From: Conchocele bisecta
Taxonomy: Eukaryota; Mollusca; Bivalvia; Lucinida; Thyasiridae
Length of the DNA: 64,000 nucleotides
Assembly (NCBI GenBank): GCA_029237695.1
Contig: CM055274.1
Location: 68,934,828-68,998,827 of the forward strand
Reading direction: 5' to 3'
The translations under genes were made by a program, and so were the position numbers. Below are positions 22,701-34,700 of the stretch, one piece after another. Below the pieces are notes generated by a model, which was not told where the DNA came from, ran no database searches, and was given only the letters and a program-made list of their open reading frames with translations. Numbering within the stretch: the stretch's first letter is position 1; each line of letters begins with the position of its first letter.

Positions 22701-25700
22701 GTCATTACGTAATCCAAGATGGCCGCCGTCTAAAAATAGCACAAATTCTTAAAAAATCTTCTTCTCAAGAACCGCCAACTGGATTTCGACAAAACTTGGT
22801 AGGAATGATCGATGTACATTGCTCTTTCAAAGTTGTTAAAATGGTGACCCTGGGGTCAAAAATGGGCGTTGCCCATGGGGTCAAATTGGGGTCAAATTTT
22901 ATTTTTGACTGAATATGGTCATTTCATATATATCAAATTGAAGGTATCAATGAGACGATCACTCTGGTGCATTTTCTGTCGAAATCGGATTGTTATGTCA
23001 TCCAAGATGGCCGCCAAAAGGTCAAAAGGTTGTTCTTTTATTAGAGATTTCAAAATTCTTCTTCACATGAACCGCTTGGCCCATGGTAGCCAAACTTAAA
23101 AGTTATGGTCCATGGGTGAAGCCTTTTCAGATTTGTTAAAATGGAGGTCATCGCTAATCCATGATGGCCGCCGTCTAAAAATAGCATAAATTCTTAAAAA
23201 ATCTTCTTCTCATGAACCGCTAGCCGGATTTCGACGAAACTTGGTAGGAATGATCGATGTACATTGCTCTTTGAAAGTTGTTAAAATGGTGACCCCTGGG
23301 TTAAAAATGGGCGTGGCCCGTGGGGTCAAATTGGGGTCAAATTTTATTTTTGACTGAACTTGGTCATGTCATATATCAAATTGAAGGTATCAATGAGGCG
23401 ATCACTCTGGTGCATTTTCTGTCGAAATCGGATTGTTATGTCATCCAAGATGGCCGCCGAAAGGTCAATAGGTCGTTCTTTTATTAGAGATTTCAAAATT
23501 CTTCTTCACATGAACCACTTGGCCCATGGTAGCCAAACTTAAATGTTATGGTCCATGGGTGAAGCCTTTTCAGATTTGTTAAAATAGAGGTCATTGCTAA
23601 TCCAAGATGGCCGCCGTCTAAAAATAGCATAAATTCTTACAAAATCTTCTTCTCATGAACCGCTAGCCGGATTTCGACGAAACTTGGTAGGAATGATCGA
23701 TGTACATTGCTCTTTCAAAGTTGTTAAAATGGTGACCCCGGGATCAAAAATGGGCGTGGCCCAGTGGGGTCAAATTGGGTCAAAGTCAAATTTATTTTTG
23801 ACGAATATGGTATGTCATATATCAAATTGAAGGTATCAATGAGGCGATCACTCTGGTGCATTTTCTGTCGAAATCGGATTGTTATGTCATCCAAGATGGC
23901 CGCCGAAAGGTCAAAAGGTCGTTCTTTTATTAGAGATTTCAAAATTCTTCTTCACATGAACCGCTTGGCCCATGGTAGCCAAACTTAAAAGTTATGGTCC
24001 AAGTGTGAAGCCTTTTCAGATTTGTTAAAATGGAGGTCATCGCTAATCCAAGATGGCCGCCGTCTAAAAATAGCATAAATTCTTAAAAAATCTTCTTCTC
24101 ATGAACCGCTAGCCGGATTTCGACGAAACTTGGTAGGAATGATCGATGTACAATGCTCTTTCAAAGTTGTTAAAATGGTGACCCCGGGGTCAAAAATGGG
24201 CGTGGCCCGTAGGGTCAAATTTTATTTTTGACCGAATATGGTCATGTTATATATCAAATCGAAGGTATCAATGAGGCGATCACTCTGGTACATTTGTTGT
24301 CCAAATCGGATTGTTATTTCATCCAAGATGGCCGCAGAAATGTCAAAAGGTCGTTCTTTTATTAGAGATTTCAAAATTCTTCTTCACATGAACCGCTTGG
24401 CCCATGGTAGCCAAACTTAAAAGTTATGGTCCATAGGTGAAGCCTTTTCAGATTTGTTAAAATGGAGTTCATCGCTAATCCAAGATGGCCGCCATCTAAA
24501 AATAGCATAAATTCTTCAAAAATCTTCTTCTCATGAACCGCTAGCCGGATTTCGACGAAACTTGGTAGGAATGATCGATGTACATTGCTCTTTGAAAGTT
24601 GTTAAAATGGTGACCGCGGGGTCAAAAATGGGCGTGGCCCGTGGGGTCAAATTGGGGTCAAATTTTATTTTTGACTGAATATGGTCATGTCATATATCAA
24701 ATTGAAGGTATCAATGAGGCGATCACTCTGGTGCAATGTTTGATTTTTAACGTCTTTTTCTCAGGAACCACATGGCCGATGCTGGGTGAAGCATTTTCAG
24801 ATTTTGTAAAATGAGAGTCATCGCTTAATCCAAGATGACCGCCATCTAAAAATAGCACAATTTTTTTAAAACACATGAACTCAATGTCACATTCTCCTCT
24901 GGTGTTCATGGAGTCAGGTGAGCGAATTAGGGCCATCATGGCCCTCTTGTTCTGAAATTCGTTCCCGATTTTTTGTGGGTGTTGGGAGTGTTGTGTGGTG
25001 GTGGAAACGGTGCCACCTCTGGTGGTATCATTCTGATTTTCTCTACACAAAAAATCCGTTTTTCGAGGGTGCTGGTGAGTACTTTTGTTTATTGGATTTT
25101 TCCAACCCGTTTCCCAAATGTGTCCAAATACACAAATGGGTGGTATCATTTCTGTGTCCAAATACACAAATGGGTGGTATCATTTCTGTTTGCCTCTTGG
25201 GAGGCGAATTTCTTCTACGACAAGTTCTATCTGTCGTTCATCTGTGTTGGTTGTAGTGCCTGTAGTTTGTTGTAGTTCGATGTATTTGGGTTTTTCTGAA
25301 ATCCGTTCCCGATTTTTCGTGGGTGTTGGGAGTGTCGTGTGGTGGTGGAAACAGTGCCACCTCTGGTGGTATCATTCTGCTTTTCTCTATGCAAAAAGCC
25401 CATTTTTCGAGGGTGCTGGTGAGTACTTTTGTTCGTCTTCTTTTTTGAAGCCATTATTTTCAATCTCAATTTCAAAAAATTTTCACTAAATATGGTGGGC
25501 GTACAACGAGACGGTTTCGCGTTTTAAAATATTTCAGTGTTGGTGACTAGTTTGTGTTTTTGGACAAAAACACCGTTTTTCGATACTGTTGGGAGCTGTT
25601 AACGAGAGTCAATAACGCTTCCAGCTTTGGTGGTATCATTTTGACTCCCTATATACTACTTAAGTACTCACAGAAACTAATTTTACATTGAAAAATTCTG

Positions 25701-28700
25701 ATATTGGTTTGCTATTGAACATCCATCCATATGTACATTCTTGGTCATTTACGTCAAAAGAGCCTGTAAGAGTTTAATTACCATGTCATAACTTCTATAT
25801 ATGACTTAAAAGGATTACGGTACTATAATATTCGGACACTTGATACATGTGGAAATAACCAACATGCTATCCCCAGTAACTTTAATGCTTTACAATGCTT
25901 TACAATGCTTTACAATGCTTTTACAATGCTTTACAATGTTTAACCTTCATAAGGTTGCATTTAACTATTTTTTTGTAGCGCCCGCTTGTGGACAGCGGGA
26001 TAGAGTCGGCACATTGGCGTCCGGGTTAAAGTTTTTGGTTAAAGTTTTTCGGTATACTATCAAAGCCTCAACGGGCACGATATGCAGGCCGCGGCCATCT
26101 AGTTTGTACACACTGTGGGTGTCCTTTTTATATGTGACTGATTGCTGATACCTTTAAAAAAATATTTATTCAGCTGGGTGCACATTCATCTGGCATTCTG
26201 TGGGCAGTTAGTCGGGAACAAGCAAAGGGTAAATAAAAAAATAAATCCTCTGGTTTCTACATGAGAGCTTTCACCCCTCAATATCCAACATTTGCTGCGC
26301 CATGCTATTTTTTGTCTTCTCTATTATGATAGTATTAATGAGAAAATGTAGAGACTTTAATACGTATTACGTTTTACTGCGGGGCTGGCGAGCGGGCGGC
26401 TGACAGAAAAGCTGCATAGTTTGTGTACGCAACTCCACTGAAACCGTTTAGTCAATCGATATGAAACTATACACATGTCTTCTACACATATGATATTGAA
26501 GATGTTCACCTTGGTGTTTTTATGCCGAAAAAATATTTTTAACAAGAATATCACCTTTTTAACATTTTTAGCCAGGTTTTTTTTTTAAAAATCCAGGCTA
26601 TTGGATTGGCGAAAGCCGGGCGGGCGGGCGGGCGGGCGGCGTCCACAATCAATGTTAAGTTTTCGTGTTTGAGTCCATTTCTTTGTTACTGTACCACCTA
26701 GGACCACCAACTTTCACAGCTTCATAATCAAGGGGTGCCCACCACATATCACTATCCAACATGTTACTTGTTTTTTAACTTGACCCATTTTTTCCGCGCA
26801 GTCGTCTTAGCCATTTTCAATGTTAAGTTTTCGTGTTTACAATGTTAAGTTTTCGTGTTTAAGTCCATTTCTTTGGTACTGTACCACCTAGGACCACCAA
26901 ACTTTCACAGCTTCATAATCAAGGGGTGCCCACCACATATAACTATCCAACATGTTACTTGTTTTTTAACTTGACCCATTTTTTCCGCGCAGTCGACTTA
27001 GCCATTTTCAATGTTAAGTTTTCGCGTTTACAATGTTATGTTTTCGTGTTTAAGTTCATTTCTTTGGTACTGTACCACCTAGGACCACCAAACTTTCACA
27101 ACTTCATAACCAAGGGGTGCCTACCACATACAACTATCCAACATGTGACCATTTTTTTTACCTTCTCCTATTATTTCTACGTACATGTAATTGACTTAGC
27201 CATTTTCAACGTTAACTTTTTAACGTACGTCTGGTTAAAGTTTTTTGGTTAAAAGTTTTTCGTTATACTCTGCAACTGCTTCGCCCATTACCTTGAAACT
27301 TCACATGGGTGTTTATCATCATCCATATTTTCATTCTAACCCCCAACCGTGCGGCCCCTGTGCCCAATGTCAAGGTCAAATTACTTTGAATTGTTTTGTT
27401 AAAGTTTTTTCGTGTACTATGTCTCTGCAACTGCTTCATCCATTACCTTGATACTTCACATGGGTGTTTATCATCATTGTCACACCCGCTTGCGGAAAGC
27501 GTGATATCGTCGGCATTTTGGCATATGTCCGTCCATCCGTCCGTCCGTCCGTCCGTACGTACGTCCGTGTGTCCGGTTAAAGTTTTTCCATCTGCTATAT
27601 CTATTTTTTTAGTGTCCATGCCTCGCCCCAAGGCGCGACATGCAGGCCACGGCCATCTAGTCTACAAAAGTGGGTATAATTATGTTATCCAAGTGTCTAT
27701 GCTTGGAAAAAACCTGGCCTTCGTGGCTTTGCCTCGTTTCTTGTTGTATTCAATTCTATATAGGGTACAGAGTTTGTGTACACAGCTCCTCTGAAACTGT
27801 TCAGTCAATCGATCTGAAACTATACACACGTCTGCTACACATATTGAAGATGTGCACCTTGGTGTTTTTATGGCGAAATTTAAAAAAAAAAAAATATCAC
27901 CTTTTTAACTTAGCTATTTTTCCTACATATTTGTATCCAATTCTATATAATTTCTACTTTACACATCTCTACCTAAATTGGTATACCTGTTTATCCCAAC
28001 AAGAGGAAGAAATAATGCTATAGATTTTCAAATTCTCATTAATGTTTTTTGCCTTGGTGACAGCTTCACATTTCTGCATCTTCGCTGTCTGGCCCATCTT
28101 CGACGGGCGTATTTTGCGACTTACAGCACTCTTGTTTAGCGTTTTGCAATACTAACAAATGCTGCAGATCCTGATGCGATAACTCGTTAGGAGCCGGATC
28201 ATCTGGAGTTACAGTATTTGTGCAGCTCCTGATGAGACGGCTCATTAATAGCTGGCTCATCTGGATCTACAGTGTTTGCAATTGTTGGCTTTATGGTATG
28301 TATGGTTGAAAAGGTTAATTATGCACACATTGTTGCCCCCACATGTTGAAGTATGGTCTGCTGTGTAAAGGGTTGATCATGGCCACATTGTCGCCCCCAG
28401 GATGCGAACTTCAGCACGGCCCTGGAGTTGGCGGTGAGGTTCGGGAAGACCCTGATCATCCAGGAGGTCGATGGTGTGGAGCCGGTCCTCTATCCACTGT
28501 TGAGGGGCGACCTCACATCTCAAGGTCGGTATAGTCAGTAGTTATAGAATAGGCAATAGCTCAATTGATGTGGGTCCCATCTTGCAATGGTTTGGTAAAC
28601 AAGCATAACTGTATATCGTTATTTCAGATCATGCTGTGTTGCCCAAGATTAGCATTCAAATTTCCATATGTCTTGGCGAACTGCTGATGGGTACCCATAA

Positions 28701-31700
28701 TGCTCTCTGTACTAAACTGTATTGTTAGACAGATATTATATAAATAACAGTGGTTGGTTGAGGGGAATATTGTGGATTATCTCCCCGAGGAAGCAATATC
28801 TCCTGAGGCGATTTATTACTCCGAAATCTGCCATATTGTTTACGAATGTTGGGCTGGTACACAGTTTCTATTGTAATACTACACCAGACCAACCAACCGA
28901 CCGACCGACCGACCGACCGACCGACCGACCGACCAATTAATGACATGAACCTTTTTACATGATAGATATCTGACGTTTCAGGGCCGCGGTATGTCGTGCA
29001 GATCGGGGAGAAGACGATCGACTACAACGAGGAGTTCCGCCTGTTCCTCACGACCCGTAACCCCGCCCCGGAGATCCCGCCCGACGCCGCCTCTGTCATC
29101 ACCGAAGTGAACTTCACCACCACCAAGGCTGGACTCACTGGACAGGTACCCTTCATTAATTCCCACCCAAAATAATATACACAAATCTGTGCATTGTCAT
29201 TGGCAGTGAGTAGCATGCATGCATGCATATTGGAAGAGATCATAAATGAAAAAACTTCAGATTGTTGATAGATTGCATGTTTTCGAAATTTTAAATGCTA
29301 AGAAACACAATCTTGGAAAAAAAAATACTTGCTATTTGCTTTCATCAACTTTCAGCTTGTAAAATACTCACCATGTCTATACCCTACTATCCATGAACTG
29401 ATCCACAGTTGCTGGTGGTGACAATAGGTTGTAGGGTAATTGCCGTGTCTATATCACTACAAATTTGTTTGATGTACCATAGTTAGCTTGTAACATACAG
29501 GTGATGTCTATACTGTAACTGCAATATACTGTAACTCCAATACACTGTAACTCCAATATACTGTAACTCCAATACACTGTAACTCCAATACACTGTAACT
29601 CCAATATACTGTAACTCCAATATACTGTAACTCCAAAACTCCAATACACTGTAACTCCAATATACTGTAACTCCAATATACTGTAACTCCAATACACTGT
29701 AACTCCAATACACTGTAACTCCAATATACTGTAACTCCAATATACTGTAGCTCCAATACATGGTAGCTCCAATACACTGTAACTCCAATATACTGTAACT
29801 CCAATAATATACTGTAACTCCAATACACTGTAACTGTAACTCCAATATACTGTAACTCCAATACACTGTTTAACTCCAATATACTGTAACTCCAATATAC
29901 TGTAACTCCAATACACTGTAACTCCAATATACTGTAACTCCAATATACTGTAGCTCCAATACACGGTAGCTCCAATACACTGTAACTCCAATATACTGTA
30001 ACTCCAATAATATACTGTAACTCCAATACACTGTAACTGTAACTCCAATACACTGTAACTCCAATATACTGTAACTCCAATACACTGTAACTCCAATATA
30101 CTGTAACTCCAATATACTGTAACTCCAATACACTGTAACTCCAATATACTGTAACTCCAATACACTGTAACTCCAATATACTGTAACTCCAATACACTGT
30201 AACTCCAATATACTGTAACTCCAATATACTGTAACTCTAATACACTGTAACTCCAATATACTGTAACTCCAATATACTGTCATGAATGGGAACCAAGTCA
30301 CCAGATCGCGAAACAATCTGATCGTGGTATAAATTTCAGCCGCTCTGCTCTGAAATTTCTATCAGCTTTCAGCATCATTTACGGAGGATATGACTGATTT
30401 TTAAAATCAATATCTGCAAAATATGATGATGTCTGCTCTGAAATTTATGTCAGTTTTCAACATAATCTATCATGTTTATATAAGTCGATTGTATTTTAAT
30501 GTCTGCCACAAATTAATTTGCTAAATTCCCAATAATTTCTGAATCAGCGATTACACCCAGAATACAGACGAAATTGTGTGTCACTCCGTGTAAAAAAATT
30601 GATAACGCTCAGCCGTGTTGACATCATTCAGCACAAGGCTGTAAACTTTGAAATGTACCGATTTATAAATCTTTTGATATGTGCCGCGGACGTCGCTTTA
30701 GATGTGAAAGGAATATTTGGTCGCCGTGTAATCGTTTATTATGCTTATTAAAATGTAGACTGCTCGCGATCAACAGACATTAAAATGTAGACTATGTGTA
30801 TATTGGGATCGGATAACGTGTAGCCCTATTGATTGTTTGATTCCCAGCTGTGACGACTTTCCAACTCTGTTTCAGCTCGGGTCAATGTTAACCCTTTCAA
30901 CCCTATAAATAACCAGCATGACATAACGTCAACATTTGCAAACACTGTAGATCAAAATGAGCCGGCTCGTAGGAAGTTAATTCGTCACGCTCAATCACTT
31001 TTTGATGAAAAATATTCCCCATATAACAGTCGAACTTGTCCAAATATTAGCGGGAGTCTGTCAATGTCAGTTATTTAGGGGTGAAAGGTTTAATGAATAA
31101 ATTGTGGTCATGTGCCCTGACCAGAGCTTCTAAAATTTCAGAATGCCAATCGGTCCAGACGTAATTGTCGGCCAGAAGGAACCGGTACGATTAGTGCTAC
31201 CAGATATACCCCCCCCTGCCCCCCCCCCCCCCCCCCTCATGTTTTGTTGACTCCCCGTCTTCAGAAATTGAAAATCTGTCGGCTATTGGGTGCAGACGAA
31301 ATTAGGTTACATCTCGCCTCCATAGCTTGGCTAAGTTTTGTGCTTTCTGCAGTTTATCTGAAGCGAAGACACTTCGTGTAAACATAGAAAACATATCTTT
31401 TATGGTTCATGTACTATAATTATCGATTTTTGTATTATGTAAAAGTCGTGTTTGAAACATTTAATACACACAGGCTCTTTGATGCGATGTCATAAATCGG
31501 CTGTTACATCAATTGGACACACAAGATAAAATAGTTAATCAAGTTTTAAAATGGTAATGTTTTATCATAATTCTGGTGTACCAGCATACACAAACTATTT
31601 TTAACTGTTAGGGAAGCAAGCTAATTGTATTTCTGTCAAGTAAATAACGATAATATCAACTAGCCACAACTATAAAGAGGTAAATGGAACAGTCATTACC

Positions 31701-34700
31701 TGGCAATTGCCAGCTGATCAGGTTAATGACCGGACAATGTTTGATTTTGGGAGTCTGAATTGACTGGTAATGTGTGCAGTGTTTTTCTTATTTGTGGCTG
31801 TGATTGGAGAAATAGGGCTTATAGGAATTGTGACCAGTATAGCTTTAACCAAACTAAACGGTGTGTGATTTTACATAACACAGCATGTTATTTTGTTTCC
31901 CTTTGTTTGTGCCTTTTTAAATACGATCGATCGATGGCCATTGTCATAAATATTTGGTGACGCAAGACCCTAATTGACCCACACAATACGTCACATTGGC
32001 GTGTGTCGCTAGAAAATCAATATCTGGTAACACGAGGCACGGCAACTGATCGGGATATCCGTTATCATGGTTATCGAGGTGTGTAACTTCACACGTCACA
32101 CCAGTAAACCAGTGACATGTTGTGTATTATTTTGGGCATTCGGAGCGTGGATAAATGAGACTGAAATAGCAGCCGAATTTCATTATTTTCGGACCGAATT
32201 TTAAGGATAGTTTGCAAATCTCAATCGGTCTGAGATTTCAAAATTCGGTCCAGAACCGACAAACTGAACATTTTAGAAGCCCGGCCCCTGACTATACACG
32301 CGGATGAGCTAATGACATGTCTTCAGAGCCTTCACAGGGGATTCGCAACATGTATGTTGAATGTGTTTAATTGTCTATTTAGCAAAATCAGCACGAGACA
32401 TCGGTTTTTGACAGAAATCACAAATTAAATAATTACGCGATGACCACCACTTCTAAATTTTCTTTTCTAATTTTTGGGATCCATGGGAGATCCGCGGTGT
32501 AATGGAGATTGCGATATAACTCCATTATATGCGGTAAAATGGAGTCATAGTGTACCACTATCCCTGACTTTGTTCCACAGTTGCTGGCGGCAACGATACA
32601 GCATGAGAAACCGGAGCTGGAGGAAAAAAAGACGGCCCTGTTGAAGCAGGAGGAGGACCTCAAGATAGAGCTCGCCAAACTCGAGGATTCCCTACTGGAG
32701 GTACAACCATCTACAAGAACAACCATAAATATTGGGACACAATTTGTTCTAGAAACCCCCATCTACTCTCATCTACCATTGTCTATTCTCTACTGTCCTC
32801 TAGTTTTGGCCACAGTAAATAGGGACTTACTGAGGTTTTGTCCAGTATATCTCCTGAAGATTCCCTGCTGGAGGTACAACCATTACCGTAATAACCTTAA
32901 ATATTAGGAAACAATTTGTTTTGGAAAGCCCCTCATCTACTATTGTCTACTCTCGGCTACTGCTTGTCTATTCTCAGCTACTCTCATCTACCGTCGTCTA
33001 GGATTGGCCACAGTAAATGGGGACTTACTGAGATTTTGTCCAGTATATCTCCTGAGAAGTACACTCATCTACTCTCAATCCACTGTTGTCTACTCTCATA
33101 TATTAATGTAATAACCCTAAATATTGGGACTCAAGATAGCTCGCCAAACTCGAGGACTCCCTGTTGAAGGTACTCTCATCTACCGTCATCAACTCTCATT
33201 TACATTCATCTACCGTCCTCTAGGATTAGCCACAGTAAATAGGGGCTTATTGAGTTTGTAACCAATATAAAGCTATTTTTGCCAAGTTCACATATGGAAA
33301 GGGAGAGAGTGATCACAATGGACATCTATGTTAAAGTTTTTAGATTACTTATATCTCTGCAAACACTTGTTGCATTGACTTGCAACTTCATTTGCTTGCT
33401 TATCATCATCCATAGTTTCATTCTGTAGCCCACCCTTGTGATCTACATGCCCAGGGTCAAGGTCAAATGTCTTGGAGATTTGTGTTGAAGTGTTTTCAAC
33501 ATGACCATGAAATGCCTCGGTGGGCTCAACATTCAGGCTCTGCCCATCTGATCTCACACTAATGTCAGTATTGGGAAAAGATTCTAGAGCATATGCAAAA
33601 TTTAATATCTTACTTACAGTACTTATTGTGTTTACTGTTCGTAGACGTCCAGTCAACAAGCCCTTCGACTTTGCCATAACAATATCTCCAGCTTTAGTCC
33701 TTTCAATCCTTCAGACTGTAATACCAACATTTGCAAGCACTGTACATCCAAGTTCTACAGATATTATCAATGTTTTCCAGATTGTTAAAAAAACAACAGA
33801 TACCACTCATATGATTAATGAACTAGTCCAGCTAGCAGGAAACCATCTATGCCAGTTATGTAGGGGTGAACTGGTTAACTATCTTGTATGCTGTATTGTA
33901 GGAGCTGGCTGGAGCCAAGGGCAACATTCTAGAGAACAAAGAGCTGTTGGACTCCCTCAACAAGACGAAGGCCAGCAGTATCACGATTGCCGACTCCCTC
34001 GCCGAGTCTGTCAGGCTGCAGACATCCTTGGATCAGGTACATTTCTATAGATCTCATGGAAATCAGTTACCAGACTTGATTAATCACAAGGAACTTGTGT
34101 TTTATCAACTTCCGTAGCAGTCTTGAATTTAGAATTGGCAAAATTTGCAGGTTTCCCATCATGTTGCTTAGTTTAAACTAACCAATGTCATCACATTGCT
34201 TAGTTTAAACGAAGCAATGGTTTAGTTTAAACTTTGCAATGTGATGTCAAACCGGCAAACTCCGCCAATTCTAATACTACTGTATGTTTCATGAAATAGC
34301 CTGAAATTGACTGAAATCTGGCTAGATACTAGTAGCTTGGAAATGATGTAACTAAGAAAACAAAAGTTAAATTTTGAAAATTGGTGCACTGTTTCTGAAA
34401 TTATAAAAAATTTAAATCCCCATAAACAACTTCACTCTATGGGGATTTAACATGGAGAAATTGTTTCGCAATAAAATCAATATTGGACCAAATTTCACAG
34501 AATAAAAAGAATGCTTATTCTTAAATTTTGATGATAACATTTAATATTATTGGAAAAAATGTTTTTTCATTGTTTATATAGCCATAACATTTCTGCAGGT
34601 TCGTGAAACAGACAGTAATGATGGCCCAAAGGAAGTTCTAAGGGAATTTACTCCTGATTTTCCAAGTTTGGTAGCGTAATTATAAGACTTTTGAACTTAC

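Larger units (their letters stand above)
16486..25660. mobile_element. Palindromic virus-like element (Polinton-type ends)
   Basis: A 9175-bp element with ends AGTAGTATATAGGGAGTC and its inverse, flanked by TAAGT duplications at 16481-16485 and 25661-25665. The unduplicated site (CAGGTAAGTACTCACAG) is seen inverted at 16295-16312. Arms 16486-20006 and 20063-25660 are inverted copies around a 56-bp centre. They are nearly identical except for a 352-bp insertion in the left arm and a 2.43-kb insertion in the right. Each arm holds three small genes. AG/CT ends, 5-bp duplications and giant-virus-like zinc fingers fit a Polinton/Maverick-type derivative, but no polymerase, integrase, ATPase or capsid gene is present. 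Confidence 0.8.
7708..25702 (+). mobile_element. DIRS-type tyrosine-recombinase retroelement, nested insertions
   Basis: Left end TTTCTGTATCATACTTCCC at about 7708; right end GAAAAATTCTGAT at about 25702. The inverted repeats are broken by a LINE (7734-10602) and by a palindromic element (16486-25660). Without these the element is about 6 kb, normal for DIRS. An internal complementary region at 16236-16312 joins the reverse complement of the left tip directly to that of the right tip, the diagnostic DIRS design. Decayed RT/RNase H and recombinase frames lie on the + strand. It sits in the e1-e2 intron. Confidence 0.82.

Noticed and set aside
16486..25660. Assembly artefact explaining the palindrome
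   Set aside because: Arms differ by two independent insertions, frameshifts and substitutions, and the unit has target duplications with an empty site; an artefact would give identical arms. Not fully excluded without reads.
16486..25660. Full Polinton or virus gene set
   Set aside because: No polymerase B, rve integrase, packaging ATPase, protease or capsid motif is visible on either strand.
29449..30316. Antisense frames of 247, 238 and 148 codons
   Set aside because: They are the 16-bp minisatellite read in three frames; the product is a simple repeat with no start context or other domain.
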